From: Halomonas cerina
GTDB taxonomy: Bacteria > Pseudomonadota > Gammaproteobacteria > Pseudomonadales > Halomonadaceae
Direction of reading: 5' to 3'
Assembly: GCF_014192215.1 (NCBI RefSeq)
Contig: NZ_JACHXP010000012.1
Span: 62,001-126,000, forward strand
DNA length: 64,000 nt
In this document: piece by piece, positions 29,838 through 38,580 of the stretch
Position numbering within the stretch: the stretch's first letter is position 1
How the letters are laid out: the number at the start of each line of letters is the position of its first letter
Made by a program: the position numbers and the translations under genes
The notes under the pieces: model-generated
Told to the model about the DNA's origin: nothing
Database searches by the model: none
Seen by the model: the letters and a program-made list of their open reading frames with translations, nothing else

Positions 29838-30690
29838 AGGCGCTTGTAGCTTGGCGCTGTCGTACGGCCTCGAACAGGCAGATGCCGGTCGCCACCGAGA
29901 CGTTAAGGCTGGAGACCTGGCCGACCATGGGCAGCTTGACCAGCCCATCGCAGGCCTCGCGGGTCAGGCGACGCATGCCCTTGCCTTCGGCCCCCATGAC
30001 GATGGCCGTCGGGCCGGTGAAGTCGGCCTCGAAGAGGCTCGCCTCGGCCTCGCCGGCGGTGCCGGTGATCCAGATGCCGAGCTCCTTGAGCCTGGCCATG
30101 GCGCGGGCCAGGTTGGTGACCTGATAGACCGGCACACTCTCGGCGGCGCCGCAGGCCACCTTGCGCACCGTGGCGTTGAGCGGTGCGGCCTTGTCCTTGG
30201 GCACGATCACGCCATGCACGCCGGCGGCATCGGCACTGCGCAGGCAGGCCCCGAAGTTGTGCACATCGGTGATGCCATCGAGCACCAGCAGCAGTGGCGG
30301 GGCCGCGTGGGGCCAGCCTTCGAGCCTGAGCCACAGCGACGCCTCGCCCTCGAAAGCCAGCGGCGTGGCGAAGGCGACGATGCCCTGGTGGGAGCCCCCT
30401 TGGGCGAGGCGGTCGAGCTCGTCCCGAGGACGGGCGTGCAGGCGCGCGCCCCCCTGGCGGGCCACCTCGACCAGCTCGGCCAGGCGCGTGCCGGCACTGC
30501 CCTCCTGGACCCAGACCTCGCGGGGCACCTCGCCGCGGTCGAGCAGCGCCCGCACCGCATGCACGCCGAACACCGCCTCGAGCCCCCCGGGCGGCACAGG
30601 CGTGCGCGGCGCCTCCCGTGCGGCGTGACGCCGGGGCCTGCCGTCCTGCCCCGGCTTCCTGTCGTGTCGAGGCTTGCGACCCGCCGCCAT
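29836..30690 (-). CDS. rlmB: 23S rRNA (guanosine-2'-O)-methyltransferase RlmB
   Basis: A 284-residue SPOUT (TrmH/SpoU) methyltransferase that methylates Gm2251 of 23S rRNA in E. coli. All SpoU motifs are seen: DGITDVHNFGACLRSADAAG, NATVRKVACGAAE, IVMGAEGKGMRRL and LPMVGQVSSLNVSVATGIC. A basic N-terminal tail of about 30 residues precedes a substrate-binding domain. The ATG overlaps the rnr stop (TGATG), the usual rnr-rlmB coupling. The last residues, QRQATSA, are encoded within a GC-rich repeat arm, so the C-terminus may be recently altered. Confidence 0.95.
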   Translation of the reverse strand: MAAGRKPRHDRKPGQDGRPRRHAAREAPRTPVPPGGLEAVFGVHAVRALLDRGEVPREVWVQEGSAGTRLAELVEVARQGGARLHARPRDELDRLAQGGSHQGIVAFATPLAFEGEASLWLRLEGWPHAAPPLLLVLDGITDVHNFGACLRSADAAGVHGVIVPKDKAAPLNATVRKVACGAAESVPVYQVTNLARAMARLKELGIWITGTAGEAEASLFEADFTGPTAIVMGAEGKGMRRLTREACDGLVKLPMVGQVSSLNVSVATGICLFEAVRQRQATSA

Positions 30691-33068
30691 CAGCCGCGCG
30701 CCCTCGCGCGACGCGGACCACGGCGACGCCGGCCGCCCTTGCCCGACGTGTCACCGGGCTTTCCGGTACCCGCCTCGGTGGACTTGTCGCCCCCGCGGCG
30801 CTTGCGCGGCTGTCGCCGCGGACGCGGCTTGTCATCGGCCAGTTCGAAGTCGATCTTGCGCTCGTCCAGGTCGACCCGAGCGACCTGCACGGTGACCCCG
30901 TCACCCAGCCGGTAGCCCATGCCGCTGCGCTCGCCCTTGAGACGGTGCTTCTCGGGCTCGTAGTGGTAGTAGTCCGAGGGCAGCGAGGTGACATGCACCA
31001 GGCCTTCCACATAGACCGCGTCGAGGCGCACGAAGATGCCGAACTGGGTCACCGAGGCGATGGTGCCGTCGAATACCTCGCCGAGCTTGTCGGACATGAA
31101 CTCGCACTTGAGCCAATCCTCCACGTCACGGGTAGCATCGTCGGCGCGGCGCTCGGTCATCGAGCAATGCTCGCCGAGCTCCAGCATCTGCTCGAAGGTA
31201 TAGGGACTCCACTTGCTCGGCGGCTCCACCGGGGCCCCCTCGGCCCGCAGCACGGTGGCGGTCTGGCGTGGCCCGCGGATTACCGAGCGGATGGCGCGGT
31301 GGACGATCAGGTCCGGATAACGGCGGATCGGCGAGGTGAAGTGCGCATAGGCCGGATAGGCCAGGCCGAAGTGACCGTCGTTGTGGGGCGAGTAGACCGC
31401 TCGACTCATGGAGCGCAGCATCACCGTCTGGATGATGTCACTGTCGTCGCGGTCCTTGATGGCCTCGGCCAGGTCCCGGTAGTCCTGGGGGGTGGGGTCA
31501 TCCCCCCCACCCAGCGACAGGCCCAGCTCGTTGAGGAACAGGCGCAGCTTGTCGAGACGCTCCGGCGAGGGCTTCTCGTGGATGCGATAGAGCGCCGGCA
31601 GATCATGCTTGTCGAGGAAGCGGGCGGTCGCCACGTTGGCCGCCAGCATGCACTCCTCGATGATCTTGTGGGCATCGTTGCGTGAGCGCGGGACGATCTT
31701 CTCGATTTTGCGCTCGTCGTTGAAGACGATCGCCGTTTCGGTAGTCTCGAAGTCGATGGCGCCCCGCGCCACCCTCGCCTCGCGCAGCAGGGTATAGAGG
31801 ACATGCAGGTTCTTCAGCGACGGCACCAGCTCGCGATACTCCCCGCGCAGGGCATCGCCGTGCTCGCCCTCGTCGTCGAGAATGGCCGCCACCTTGTTGT
31901 AGGTCAGTCGCGCGTGGGAACGGAACACCGCCTCGTAGAAGTGGTAGCGGCTGATGGCCCCGGTCCTGGAGATGTTCATCTCGCAGACCAGCGCCAGACG
32001 GTCCACGTCGGGATTGAGCGAACAGAGCCCATTGGAGAGCAGCTCGGGCAGCATGGGCACGACCTGACCCGGGAAGTACACCGAGTTGCCGCGGCTGATC
32101 GCCTCCTGGTCCAAGGCACTGCCCGGCCGCACGTAGTGGGAGACGTCGGCGATGGCCACCAGCAGCTTCCAACTGCCCGACTTGGTCTTCCAGGCACAGA
32201 CGGCATCATCGAAGTCCTTGGCCGACTCGTCATCGATGGTCACCAGCGGCACATGGCGCAGGTCGATACGATGATGCTTATCCTCTTCGGCCACTTCGGC
32301 GGACATGCCGGCGATCTGGTCATGGACGTCCGGCGGGAACTCGGCCGGGATCTCGTAGGTGCGGATGGCGATATCGATCTCCATCCCCGGGTCCATGCGC
32401 TCGCCCAGCACCTCGATCACCTCGCCCACCGGCTGCACCCGGGTCTCGGGCTGCTTGACGATGCGCGCCGAGATCACCTGACCGTCTTTCGCCCCGCCGC
32501 AGGCGCTGTGGGGGATGATCACTTCCTGGGCGACACGGGTGTTCTCGGGAATCAGCACGCCGAATTCCGGTGTGTTGGCCCGATAGACGCCGACGATGGT
32601 CTGCGTATTGCGGGCCAGGACCTCGACGATGGTCGCCTCGTCGCGGCCACGACGATCCCGCCCGCTGACGCGGACCAGCACCTGGTCACCGTGAAAGACC
32701 CGACGCATCTGCCGCGGCGGTAGCACCAGATCAGGCTTCTTGCCATCATCGCGTAGCACGAAGCCGAAGCCGTCACGGTGGCCCAGCACCCGTCCCTTGA
32801 TCAGGTCGAGCTTGTCGATCAACGCATAGGCACCACGGCGGTTGCGCAGCACCTGGCCATCCCGTTCCATGGCCGCCAGACGACGTCGCACAGCCTCCTG
32901 GAGGTCCTCGTCCTCGAGGCCCAGCAGCTGGCTCATGGCCTCATGGGTGATGGGCTTGCCGACCTCCTCGAGGCGGGCCAGCAGGTATTCACGGCTGGGG
33001 GCAGGCTTGTCGTACTTGTGGGCCTCGCGGCTGGCGTGCGGGTCGCCTTCGAGCGTCCAGTGAGTCAT
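30690..33068 (-). CDS. rnr: Ribonuclease R
   Basis: A 792-residue 3'-5' exoribonuclease of the RNB family. Visible are an N-terminal HTH (LARLEEVGKPITHEAMSQLL), cold-shock domains, the catalytic motif DDESAKDFDDAV with its metal-binding aspartates, a C-terminal S1 domain (about 630-715) and a basic tail ending RRRRGPRRARARG. RNase R degrades structured RNA, including rRNA and tmRNA-tagged mRNA. The start at 33068 is preferred to the longer frame from 33146 by conservation and by the mapped promoter. A near-consensus promoter lies about 100 bp upstream. Confidence 0.95.
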   Translation of the reverse strand: MTHWTLEGDPHASREAHKYDKPAPSREYLLARLEEVGKPITHEAMSQLLGLEDEDLQEAVRRRLAAMERDGQVLRNRRGAYALIDKLDLIKGRVLGHRDGFGFVLRDDGKKPDLVLPPRQMRRVFHGDQVLVRVSGRDRRGRDEATIVEVLARNTQTIVGVYRANTPEFGVLIPENTRVAQEVIIPHSACGGAKDGQVISARIVKQPETRVQPVGEVIEVLGERMDPGMEIDIAIRTYEIPAEFPPDVHDQIAGMSAEVAEEDKHHRIDLRHVPLVTIDDESAKDFDDAVCAWKTKSGSWKLLVAIADVSHYVRPGSALDQEAISRGNSVYFPGQVVPMLPELLSNGLCSLNPDVDRLALVCEMNISRTGAISRYHFYEAVFRSHARLTYNKVAAILDDEGEHGDALRGEYRELVPSLKNLHVLYTLLREARVARGAIDFETTETAIVFNDERKIEKIVPRSRNDAHKIIEECMLAANVATARFLDKHDLPALYRIHEKPSPERLDKLRLFLNELGLSLGGGDDPTPQDYRDLAEAIKDRDDSDIIQTVMLRSMSRAVYSPHNDGHFGLAYPAYAHFTSPIRRYPDLIVHRAIRSVIRGPRQTATVLRAEGAPVEPPSKWSPYTFEQMLELGEHCSMTERRADDATRDVEDWLKCEFMSDKLGEVFDGTIASVTQFGIFVRLDAVYVEGLVHVTSLPSDYYHYEPEKHRLKGERSGMGYRLGDGVTVQVARVDLDERKIDFELADDKPRPRRQPRKRRGGDKSTEAGTGKPGDTSGKGGRRRRGPRRARARG

Positions 33069-33169
33069 GCAGGGAGCATCCTTGGCAGGGTCGGGGATGG
33101 CATGAGAGGCGAGGCGCACGAGCGCCGCGAGCGTCGGATCGTACAATCAGGGTATCGTGTCATGGCGGC

Positions 33170-33198
33170 AGTATAGCGCCGCCACGGACATCACCCAA
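33170..33198 (-). promoter_or_regulatory. Sigma-70 promoter of rnr-rlmB
   Basis: On the minus strand TTGGGT (33198-33193) and TATACT (33175-33170) are separated by 17 bp. Initiation near 33163 gives a leader of about 95 nt to the rnr ATG. Confidence 0.7.
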
Positions 33199-33264
33199 CC
33201 ATAGGGATACGTGGCCCGCCCGGCGGGCCGTGAAAAATTTCCCTACGCGCGGCCACACGGGAAC

Positions 33265-33292
33265 TTGCATTGGCGGAAAAATCCGGTATCAT
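33265..33292 (+). promoter_or_regulatory. Sigma-70 promoter of the tRNA-Leu cluster
   Basis: TTGCAT (33265-33270) and TATCAT (33287-33292) are separated by 16 bp, with the first tRNA starting 12 bp after the -10 element. The GC-rich stretch after the -10 (CGCC) could act as a stringent discriminator, as is usual for tRNA promoters. Confidence 0.7.
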
Positions 33293-33303
33293 ACGCCTCG
33301 CTT

Positions 33304-33390
33304 GCCCAGATGGCGGAATTGGTAGACGCGCTAGCTTCAGGTGCTAGTGTCCTTACGGACGTGGAGGTTCAAGTCCTCTTCTGGGCACCA
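33304..33390 (+). tRNA. tRNA-Leu(CAG), copy 1
   Basis: An 87-nt gene with encoded CCA. The anticodon loop is TTCAGGT between CTAGC and GCTAG, giving anticodon CAG (33338-33340), with the long variable arm of class II tRNA. Acceptor stem GCCCAGA pairs with TCTGGGC; this differs from copies 2 and 3 by a compensated change at the seventh base pair. Confidence 0.97.
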
Positions 33391-33458
33391 TCGATACCGT
33401 ACCAGTTGCCAGACACCTTGGTATCGACGCTCTTTGTCAGCTCGAATCGCTCGTGTTC

Positions 33459-33545
33459 GCCCAGGTGGCGGAATTGGTAGACGCGCTAGCTTCAGGTGCT
33501 AGTGTCCTTACGGACGTGGAGGTTCAAGTCCTCTCCTGGGCACCA
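33459..33545 (+). tRNA. tRNA-Leu(CAG), copy 2
   Basis: An 87-nt gene with encoded CCA, anticodon CAG and class II variable arm. Acceptor stem GCCCAGG pairs with CCTGGGC. It lies 68 bp after copy 1 and is otherwise nearly identical to it. Confidence 0.97.
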
Positions 33546-33590
33546 TCATCGCCTTGCGGCGATGGCCCGGACACGACGACAGCATGATGC

Positions 33591-33677
33591 GCCCAGGTGG
33601 CGGAATGGGTAGACGCGCTAGCTTCAGGTGCTAGTGTCCTTACGGACGTGGAGGTTCAAGTCCTCTCCTGGGCACCA
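33591..33677 (+). tRNA. tRNA-Leu(CAG), copy 3
   Basis: An 87-nt gene with encoded CCA and anticodon CAG. It is identical to copy 2 except for a T-to-G change in the D-loop (GGAATGGGTAG instead of GGAATTGGTAG). A strong terminator follows 50 bp later. Confidence 0.96.
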
Positions 33678-33726
33678 TTTAACATCGCATCCTGCAGAGC
33701 ATCACCCATTCGACGAGAGCCAGCGG

Positions 33727-33750
33727 CCGCGACACGATCGCGGTTTTTTT
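33727..33750 (+). terminator. Intrinsic terminator of the tRNA-Leu cluster
   Basis: CCGCGA (33727-33732) pairs with TCGCGG (33738-33743) around a 5-nt loop and is followed directly by seven T residues. Confidence 0.88.
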
Positions 33751-33776
33751 ATGTCTGCCTCCTGCCTGCCCAGATG

Positions 33777-34607
33777 CTACTGGAAGCGCCCCGGCCGCCG
33801 GGCCACCTCCTCCACCCCCCAGCCCGATGCCTCCACCCGCGCCTCGAGCGCCTCGGCCGCCGGCTCGGACAGCCGCGGAAAGAAGTCCAGCCCGGTGAGC
33901 GCCTCGACACGGTCGATGCTGACCAGGAAGCGGTCCAGCGGCTCGTCGCCGGTGACCGCCTGGGGCATGATGAAGGCCAGGGCCTTGGGCGTCTCCCCCG
34001 GCACCACCAGGATCTTATAGAACGCCTCGGGCACCTCCACCAGTCCCACCCGGTTCAGGGCCCCCTGCGTGAAACGCGCATCGAACACCGGCCCGGTGAT
34101 CACCTGCATCATGCCGAAGCGTGGCACGAAGTGGTCCATGACCACCTCCTCGAGGCGCTGCCAGAGCCGCCGGTTCAGGCCAGGGCGCTGCGGCAGCATG
34201 TTGCTCATCAAGAAGGTGTCATGCTGCGCCTCGCGACCGTGAACGGCGGCGATGGCGTAGTTGGGCGCCAGGTGGCCGCGGTCGTAGCCGCTGCTCTGGT
34301 AACTGTCGGCCGTGACCGGCCACAGGGTACGCCAGTCGCCTCGGAAGCCGGGACGCGGCCCGATGCTTGGCTCGTCCACCACCTGCAGCGCATAGCTGAC
34401 CCACAGCGGCCCTACCCGGACATCGGACCAGCCGACCAGGAAGCCGTCGTTGCGCAGTACGCGATGGAAGCTCAATGGCGTCAGCCGCTCCCAGGTCGGC
34501 ACACCCATCCAACTCAGGCGATCGCGGACCTCCTGCTCCTGGGCATACCAGAGCCCGGCCCCGACGGTCACGAACAGCAGCGTGATCAAAAAGCGGCGAA
34601 GGGTCAT
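33777..34607 (-). CDS. DNA/RNA non-specific endonuclease (DRGH family), membrane-anchored or exported
   Basis: A 276-residue nuclease of the Serratia NucA type. The active-site motif D109-R-G-H112 in SGYDRGHLAPN is present, H112 being the general base, and the metal-binding asparagine probably falls in FLMSNMLPQ. An N-terminal hydrophobic segment (residues 5-20) is a signal peptide or membrane anchor, so the enzyme acts in the periplasm or outside. Such nucleases can serve in nutrient scavenging or biofilm DNA turnover. It overlaps nothing and ends near the tRNA-Leu terminator; the next gene upstream (RAM protein) is 46 bp away and may be co-transcribed. Confidence 0.9.
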   Translation of the reverse strand: MTLRRFLITLLFVTVGAGLWYAQEQEVRDRLSWMGVPTWERLTPLSFHRVLRNDGFLVGWSDVRVGPLWVSYALQVVDEPSIGPRPGFRGDWRTLWPVTADSYQSSGYDRGHLAPNYAIAAVHGREAQHDTFLMSNMLPQRPGLNRRLWQRLEEVVMDHFVPRFGMMQVITGPVFDARFTQGALNRVGLVEVPEAFYKILVVPGETPKALAFIMPQAVTGDEPLDRFLVSIDRVEALTGLDFFPRLSEPAAEALEARVEASGWGVEEVARRPGRFQ

Positions 34608-34653
34608 CCCCGGCCCTCGCGCTCAGGCCGCATGGCGAGACAGACGATCGCCA

Positions 34654-34929
34654 TCACCAGCCCAGCGAGAACATGGTCTCGAGATCATGGCGGGAGTGAA
34701 CCTGCATGGCGTTGAGGGTCTCGGTGTCACGAATCCCCGACACCCTGTCGAGCCGCCCGGTGACCAGCTCCGCTAGGGACTCGAAGTCGCGAGTGCGGGC
34801 AATCGCCACCAGGTCATAGCGGCCACAGGTGGAATAGACCTCGCTGATGCCCTCGACTTCGGCCAGCCGCTCGGCCACCGCCTTGACCTGGCCCTTGTCG
34901 GTATTGATCAGGATGACGGCATTCTGCAT
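34654..34929 (-). CDS. Stand-alone Lrp/AsnC ligand-binding (RAM/SAM) domain protein
   Basis: A 91-residue protein that is only the effector domain of Lrp/AsnC regulators: MQNAVILINTDKGQV at the start, VYSTCGRYDLVAIARTRD in the middle and IRDTETLNAMQVHS near the end. There is no helix-turn-helix. Stand-alone RAM proteins form oligomers, bind amino acids and can modulate full-length Lrp paralogues; the ligand here is unknown. The ORF is complete with its own start, so this is not a truncation caused by a frameshift. Confidence 0.88.
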   Translation of the reverse strand: MQNAVILINTDKGQVKAVAERLAEVEGISEVYSTCGRYDLVAIARTRDFESLAELVTGRLDRVSGIRDTETLNAMQVHSRHDLETMFSLGW

Positions 34930-35279
34930 CGGGCTCTCCTCGGCTCATGAAAAGGGGCGCCGGCGACCGCTGACCCCGGCAGCGGCGAGTATAGCAGCGA
35001 GGTCGGCTCGAATGTCAGCCCACACGCTGCCGGCAGGCAACTGTCAGTGAGCGTGGCCACCGGCTCACGCGTCGGATTGACGCAGCACAACGGCGGGATT
35101 CGCCACCCCCCAGCCTGTCGACTACCATAAGACGGCTCGATCCCGCAGGGCAGGTTCCTCCGGGCCGCTACCGAGAGAGACGAGACAAGAGGTGGATCAC
35201 CACCCGAAGAAGGCAGCCAAGAGGCGACGACAAGCCTCCACCGTGACCAGACGACCTACCGTGATGACAAGGAGAGACC
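34930..35279. other. 350-bp intergenic region before the HiPIP gene, with an FNR-like box
   Basis: No ORF with coding character is present. At 35077-35090 TTGACGCAGCACAA differs by one base from the FNR box before the hemN-like gene (TTGACGCAGCTCAA). TACCAT at 35123-35128 could be a -10 element, but it is 10 bp further away than in the two clear FNR promoters here. An inverted repeat GTGAGC/GCTCAC lies at 35047-35068. The last 120 bp form a purine-rich leader ending in AAGGAGAGACC before the ATG. Confidence 0.4.
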
Positions 35280-35594
35280 ATGGCCAATCAAAGCCGTCGT
35301 GATTTCATGCGCCACAGCCTGCTGGGCCTCGCCGCCCTGCCCTTGGGGGCCGGCATCCTGTCCAAGTCGGCCTTCGCCCAGGAGCTTCCCCCGCTGGACC
35401 CGAACGCCGAACAGGCCAAGGCCCTGAACTACGTCGAGAATGCCAGCGACGCCAGCGACCATCCGGCCTATTCCGAAGGGGAGAACTGCGCCAATTGCAT
35501 GTTCTACCAAGCCGATACCCAAGGCTGCCAGTTGTTTCCGCAGAACAGCGTCGCCCCCGAGGGCTGGTGCCAGTCCTGGACCGCTCAGGGCTGA
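35280..35594 (+). CDS. High-potential iron-sulfur protein (HiPIP), Tat-exported
   Basis: A 104-residue precursor with a twin-arginine signal (SRRDFMR at 5-11, hydrophobic stretch 12-24, cleavage after AFA at 31-33). The mature part has the four cysteines of a HiPIP cluster at 70, 73, 83 and 97 in C-x2-C-x9-C-x13-C spacing, and conserved aromatic residues around them. HiPIPs carry one electron in the periplasm, feeding oxidases or photosynthetic reaction centres in other bacteria. A cbb3 oxidase operon lies 7 kb away, so a respiratory donor role is plausible. GGAG precedes the start. Confidence 0.93.
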   Translation: MANQSRRDFMRHSLLGLAALPLGAGILSKSAFAQELPPLDPNAEQAKALNYVENASDASDHPAYSEGENCANCMFYQADTQGCQLFPQNSVAPEGWCQSWTAQG

Positions 35595-35618
35595 CCCCGC
35601 CGTTCAAGGGCTGATGCC

Positions 35619-35650
35619 ACGACACCCGTGCCATCGGGCGCGGGTGTCGT
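35619..35650. terminator. Hairpin between HiPIP and spoVR
   Basis: ACGACACCCG (35619-35628) and CGGGTGTCGT (35641-35650) form a 10-bp stem with a 12-nt loop between convergent genes. There is no T-tract, so termination is uncertain. Confidence 0.4.
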
Positions 35651-35665
35651 CGTGATGGGGCCGGC

Positions 35666-37219
35666 TCAGTCGCGGCGCTCCTCGTCCGGCAGCGGCCAGT
35701 GATAGCGGCGCACCACCTCGTCGTTGTCCACCGACTCGAGCCGCACCGGGAAGCCCCATAACTGGTGAAGGTGGCGAATCACCGGATAGACACTGCGGGC
35801 CAGGGGTCGCCGGGCATCCTGCACATGACGCAGCGTCAGGGAACGGTCGCCACGGATATCCGCCTGGTACACCTGGATATTGGGCTCCCGCACCGAGAGC
35901 GCATACTGGGTGGCCAACGCCTCCCGGACCCGTCGGTAGCCCCGCTCGTCATGGATGGCGGCCACCTCGAGCATCTCCTCCTGGTCATCGTCGAGTACCT
36001 GGAAGAGCTTCAGGTCACGGATTACCTTCGGTGATAGGAACTGCTGGATGAAAGATTCGTCCTTGAAGTTGCGCATCGCGAACTCCAGGGTCTCCCGCCA
36101 GTCGCTTCCCGCGGAGTCGGGGAACCAGTGACGGTCCTCCTCGGTGGGGGACTCGCAGATACGCTTGAGGTCGGTGTAGATGGCGAACCCCAGGGCATAG
36201 GGGTTGATGCCACTGTAGTAGGGACTGTCGAAAGGCGGCTGGTACACCACGGCGGTATGGGACTGCAGAAACTCCAGCATCAGCCCTTCATCCACCAACC
36301 CCTCGTCGAAGAGCCGATTCATCAGAGTATAGTGCCAGAAGGTCGCCCAGCCCTCGTTCATCACCTGGGTCTGGCGCTGGGGATAGAAGTACTGGGCCAG
36401 CTTGCGCACGATCCGCACCACCTCCCGCTGCCAGGGAGCCAGCAGCGGTGCGTTCTTCTCGATGAAGTAGAGCAGGTTCTCCTGGGGCTCCGGCGGATAG
36501 CGCCCCCCCGAATGCAGGCCCAGTGGATCCTCCTCATCGTCGACCATGCCGGGCAGGGCGTCATCCCGGGCGCGACCGGGAATGGTGCGCCACAGCATGT
36601 TCACCTGGGACTGGAGGTATTCCTCACGCTCCTTCTGACGCTGCGATTCCTGGGCCGCCGAGATCGGCGACGGCCGCTTGTAGCGATCGACTCCGTAGTT
36701 CTGGAGCGCATGGCAGGCATCCAGCAGCTGCTCCACGGCTTCCACCCCGTGGCGTTCCTCACACTCGGTGATGTACTGGCGGGCGAACACCAGGTAATCG
36801 ACGATCGAGCTGGCATCGGTCCAGGTGCGGAACAGGTAGTTGCCCTTGAAGAAGGAATTGTGTCCGTAGCAGGCGTGGGCCATCACCAACACCTGCATCA
36901 TCAGGGTGTTTTCCTCCATCAGGTAGGCGATGCAGGGATCCGAGTTGATGACGAGCTCGTAGGCCAGCCCCATCTGGCCGCGGCGGTAGGCCTGCTCCAC
37001 GGCCAGGAACTGCTTGCCGAACGACCAGTGATGGTAGCCCACCGGCATGCCCACGCTGGCGTAGGCATCCATCATCTGCTCGGTGGTGATGACCTCGATC
37101 TGGTTGGGATAGGTATCGAGACGATACTCATCGGCCAGCCGCGCGATCTCGGTCTCGTACGCGGTGAGGATCTCGAAGTTCCAGTCGGAACCGGTGGCGA
37201 TGGGTGTGCGTCGGGTCAT
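35666..37219 (-). CDS. SpoVR family protein
   Basis: A 517-residue protein of the SpoVR/YcgB family, with the conserved central part around HACYGHNSFFKGNYLF and the GWATFWHYTLMNRLF segment, in which histidines recur (the family may bind metal). SpoVR was named for spore cortex formation in Bacillus; in non-sporulating bacteria it is found with PrkA and YeaH, as here. The biochemical activity is unknown. It is the last gene of the prkA-yeaH-spoVR operon, 17 bp after yeaH. Confidence 0.93.
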   Translation of the reverse strand: MTRRTPIATGSDWNFEILTAYETEIARLADEYRLDTYPNQIEVITTEQMMDAYASVGMPVGYHHWSFGKQFLAVEQAYRRGQMGLAYELVINSDPCIAYLMEENTLMMQVLVMAHACYGHNSFFKGNYLFRTWTDASSIVDYLVFARQYITECEERHGVEAVEQLLDACHALQNYGVDRYKRPSPISAAQESQRQKEREEYLQSQVNMLWRTIPGRARDDALPGMVDDEEDPLGLHSGGRYPPEPQENLLYFIEKNAPLLAPWQREVVRIVRKLAQYFYPQRQTQVMNEGWATFWHYTLMNRLFDEGLVDEGLMLEFLQSHTAVVYQPPFDSPYYSGINPYALGFAIYTDLKRICESPTEEDRHWFPDSAGSDWRETLEFAMRNFKDESFIQQFLSPKVIRDLKLFQVLDDDQEEMLEVAAIHDERGYRRVREALATQYALSVREPNIQVYQADIRGDRSLTLRHVQDARRPLARSVYPVIRHLHQLWGFPVRLESVDNDEVVRRYHWPLPDEERRD

Positions 37220-37236
37220 GATGCCTCCTTGCCGTG

Positions 37237-38517
37237 TCAGCGGACGGCACGGCTACGGAACAGCTCGCGGAACACCGGATAGATGTCGCCGGGCTCGACG
37301 ATCTGGCGCATGGCGAAGCGGTCAGCGTACTCGACCTCCACCCGCTCATACTCCTCCCACAGCGCCTGGTGGGCGTGGGGCGTGATCTCCACGTAGGTGA
37401 AGTACTGCAGCCGGGGCATCAGGGACTTCATCAATACCTCCCGGCAGGTGACCGAATCATCATCCCAGTTGTCGCCGTCGGAGGCCTGGGCCACGTAGAG
37501 GTTCCACTGCCCCGGCGGATAGCGGGCCTCGATGATCTCGTCGACCAGGTTCAGGGCACTGGAGACGATGGTGCCGCCGGTCTCCCGCGAGTAGAAGAAC
37601 TCCTCCTCCTCGACCTCCTTGGCGGCGGTGTGGTGGCGTACGAAGACCAGTTCGACCTTCTCGTAGTTGCGCTCCAGGAAGAGGTAGAGCAGCAGGAAGA
37701 AACGCTTGGCGATGTCCTTGTGGGCCTGCGTCATGGAGCCGGAGACGTCCATGACGCAGAACATCACCGCCTTGCTCGACGGCTGCGGCTGGTCGACCAG
37801 GTGGTTGTAGCGAAGATCGTAGGTATCGAGGAAGGGCACCGCCTCGAGGCGCCTCTCGAGCCGCTCGATCTCGGCCTTGAGCTCACTGACGCGCGAGGGA
37901 TTGCGCAGCACCGGGTCCTTGCGCTCCTCGGCCTCGAGCGCCTCCCGCGCCTCGCGCAGGGCGCGCTGGAGGGGGGCCCGCATGGCGATGCGTCGGGCCT
38001 GGGCCTGACGCATGGAGCGCACGATATTGATCCGCGCCGGCACCCCTTCCCGGGAGATCCCGGCCCGCACCGGCTTCACCTCGTCGAGGTCAACCAGGTT
38101 CTTGCGCTCCAGGTGGGGTAGCTCCAGGCCATCGAAGACGAAGTCGAGGAACTCCTCGCGGGACAGGGTGAAGGCGAACTCGTCCATGCCCTCGCCCTGA
38201 TTGGACGCACTGCCTTCCCCGCTTCCCCCTCCTCCACCACCACCGGGGCGGCGCAGACGATCTCCCTCCACGAACTCCCGGTTGCCGGGCGCCACGATGG
38301 AACGCTTCCCCCCCGTACCGTGCTGGAAGACCGGCTCGGAGATGTCACGGGCCGGGATCGAGACCTTCTCGCCCCGCTCCATGTCGGTGATGGAGCGGCG
38401 ATTGACCGCCTCCTCCACGGAGCGCTTGATGTGGGTCCGGTAGCGATCCAGGAAGCGCTGGCGATTGACCGCGCTCTTGTTCTTGGCATTGGCCCGACGA
38501 TCGATGAAATAGGTCAT
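37237..38517 (-). CDS. yeaH: YeaH/YhbH family protein (DUF444, VWA-like)
   Basis: A 426-residue protein starting [20 protein letters not shown]. It has a basic N-terminal half, a glycine-rich stretch near residue 95 ([11 protein letters not shown]) and a C-terminal von Willebrand A-like domain with the metal-site motif DVSGSM near residue 250. YeaH is the constant partner of PrkA; loss of the pair affects stress and nitrogen starvation responses in E. coli. The VWA domain suggests a scaffold or adaptor role. It lies 63 bp downstream of prkA. Confidence 0.93.
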   Translation of the reverse strand: MTYFIDRRANAKNKSAVNRQRFLDRYRTHIKRSVEEAVNRRSITDMERGEKVSIPARDISEPVFQHGTGGKRSIVAPGNREFVEGDRLRRPGGGGGGGSGEGSASNQGEGMDEFAFTLSREEFLDFVFDGLELPHLERKNLVDLDEVKPVRAGISREGVPARINIVRSMRQAQARRIAMRAPLQRALREAREALEAEERKDPVLRNPSRVSELKAEIERLERRLEAVPFLDTYDLRYNHLVDQPQPSSKAVMFCVMDVSGSMTQAHKDIAKRFFLLLYLFLERNYEKVELVFVRHHTAAKEVEEEEFFYSRETGGTIVSSALNLVDEIIEARYPPGQWNLYVAQASDGDNWDDDSVTCREVLMKSLMPRLQYFTYVEITPHAHQALWEEYERVEVEYADRFAMRQIVEPGDIYPVFRELFRSRAVR

Positions 38518-38580
38518 GGCGACCTCCTCTGCGTGCAGCGGCTCGCCTGGCTCGGGTGGACGGTTCCACCCGGGCCGGCC

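Noticed and set aside
33211..33480. Open frames across the tRNA-Leu genes (also 33597-34715)
   Set aside because: They translate tRNA sequence (repeated LVDALASGASVLTDVE) and are not protein-coding.
33304..33677. The regularly spaced near-identical units as a CRISPR-like array
   Set aside because: The repeated 87-bp units fold as tRNA-Leu with CCA ends; spacers are of unequal length. No CRISPR repeat was seen elsewhere.
34654..34929. The AsnC-like gene as a truncated pseudogene of a full Lrp regulator
   Set aside because: It has its own ATG, the complete effector domain, and no HTH remnant in any frame of the 350 bp upstream; stand-alone RAM proteins are a known class.
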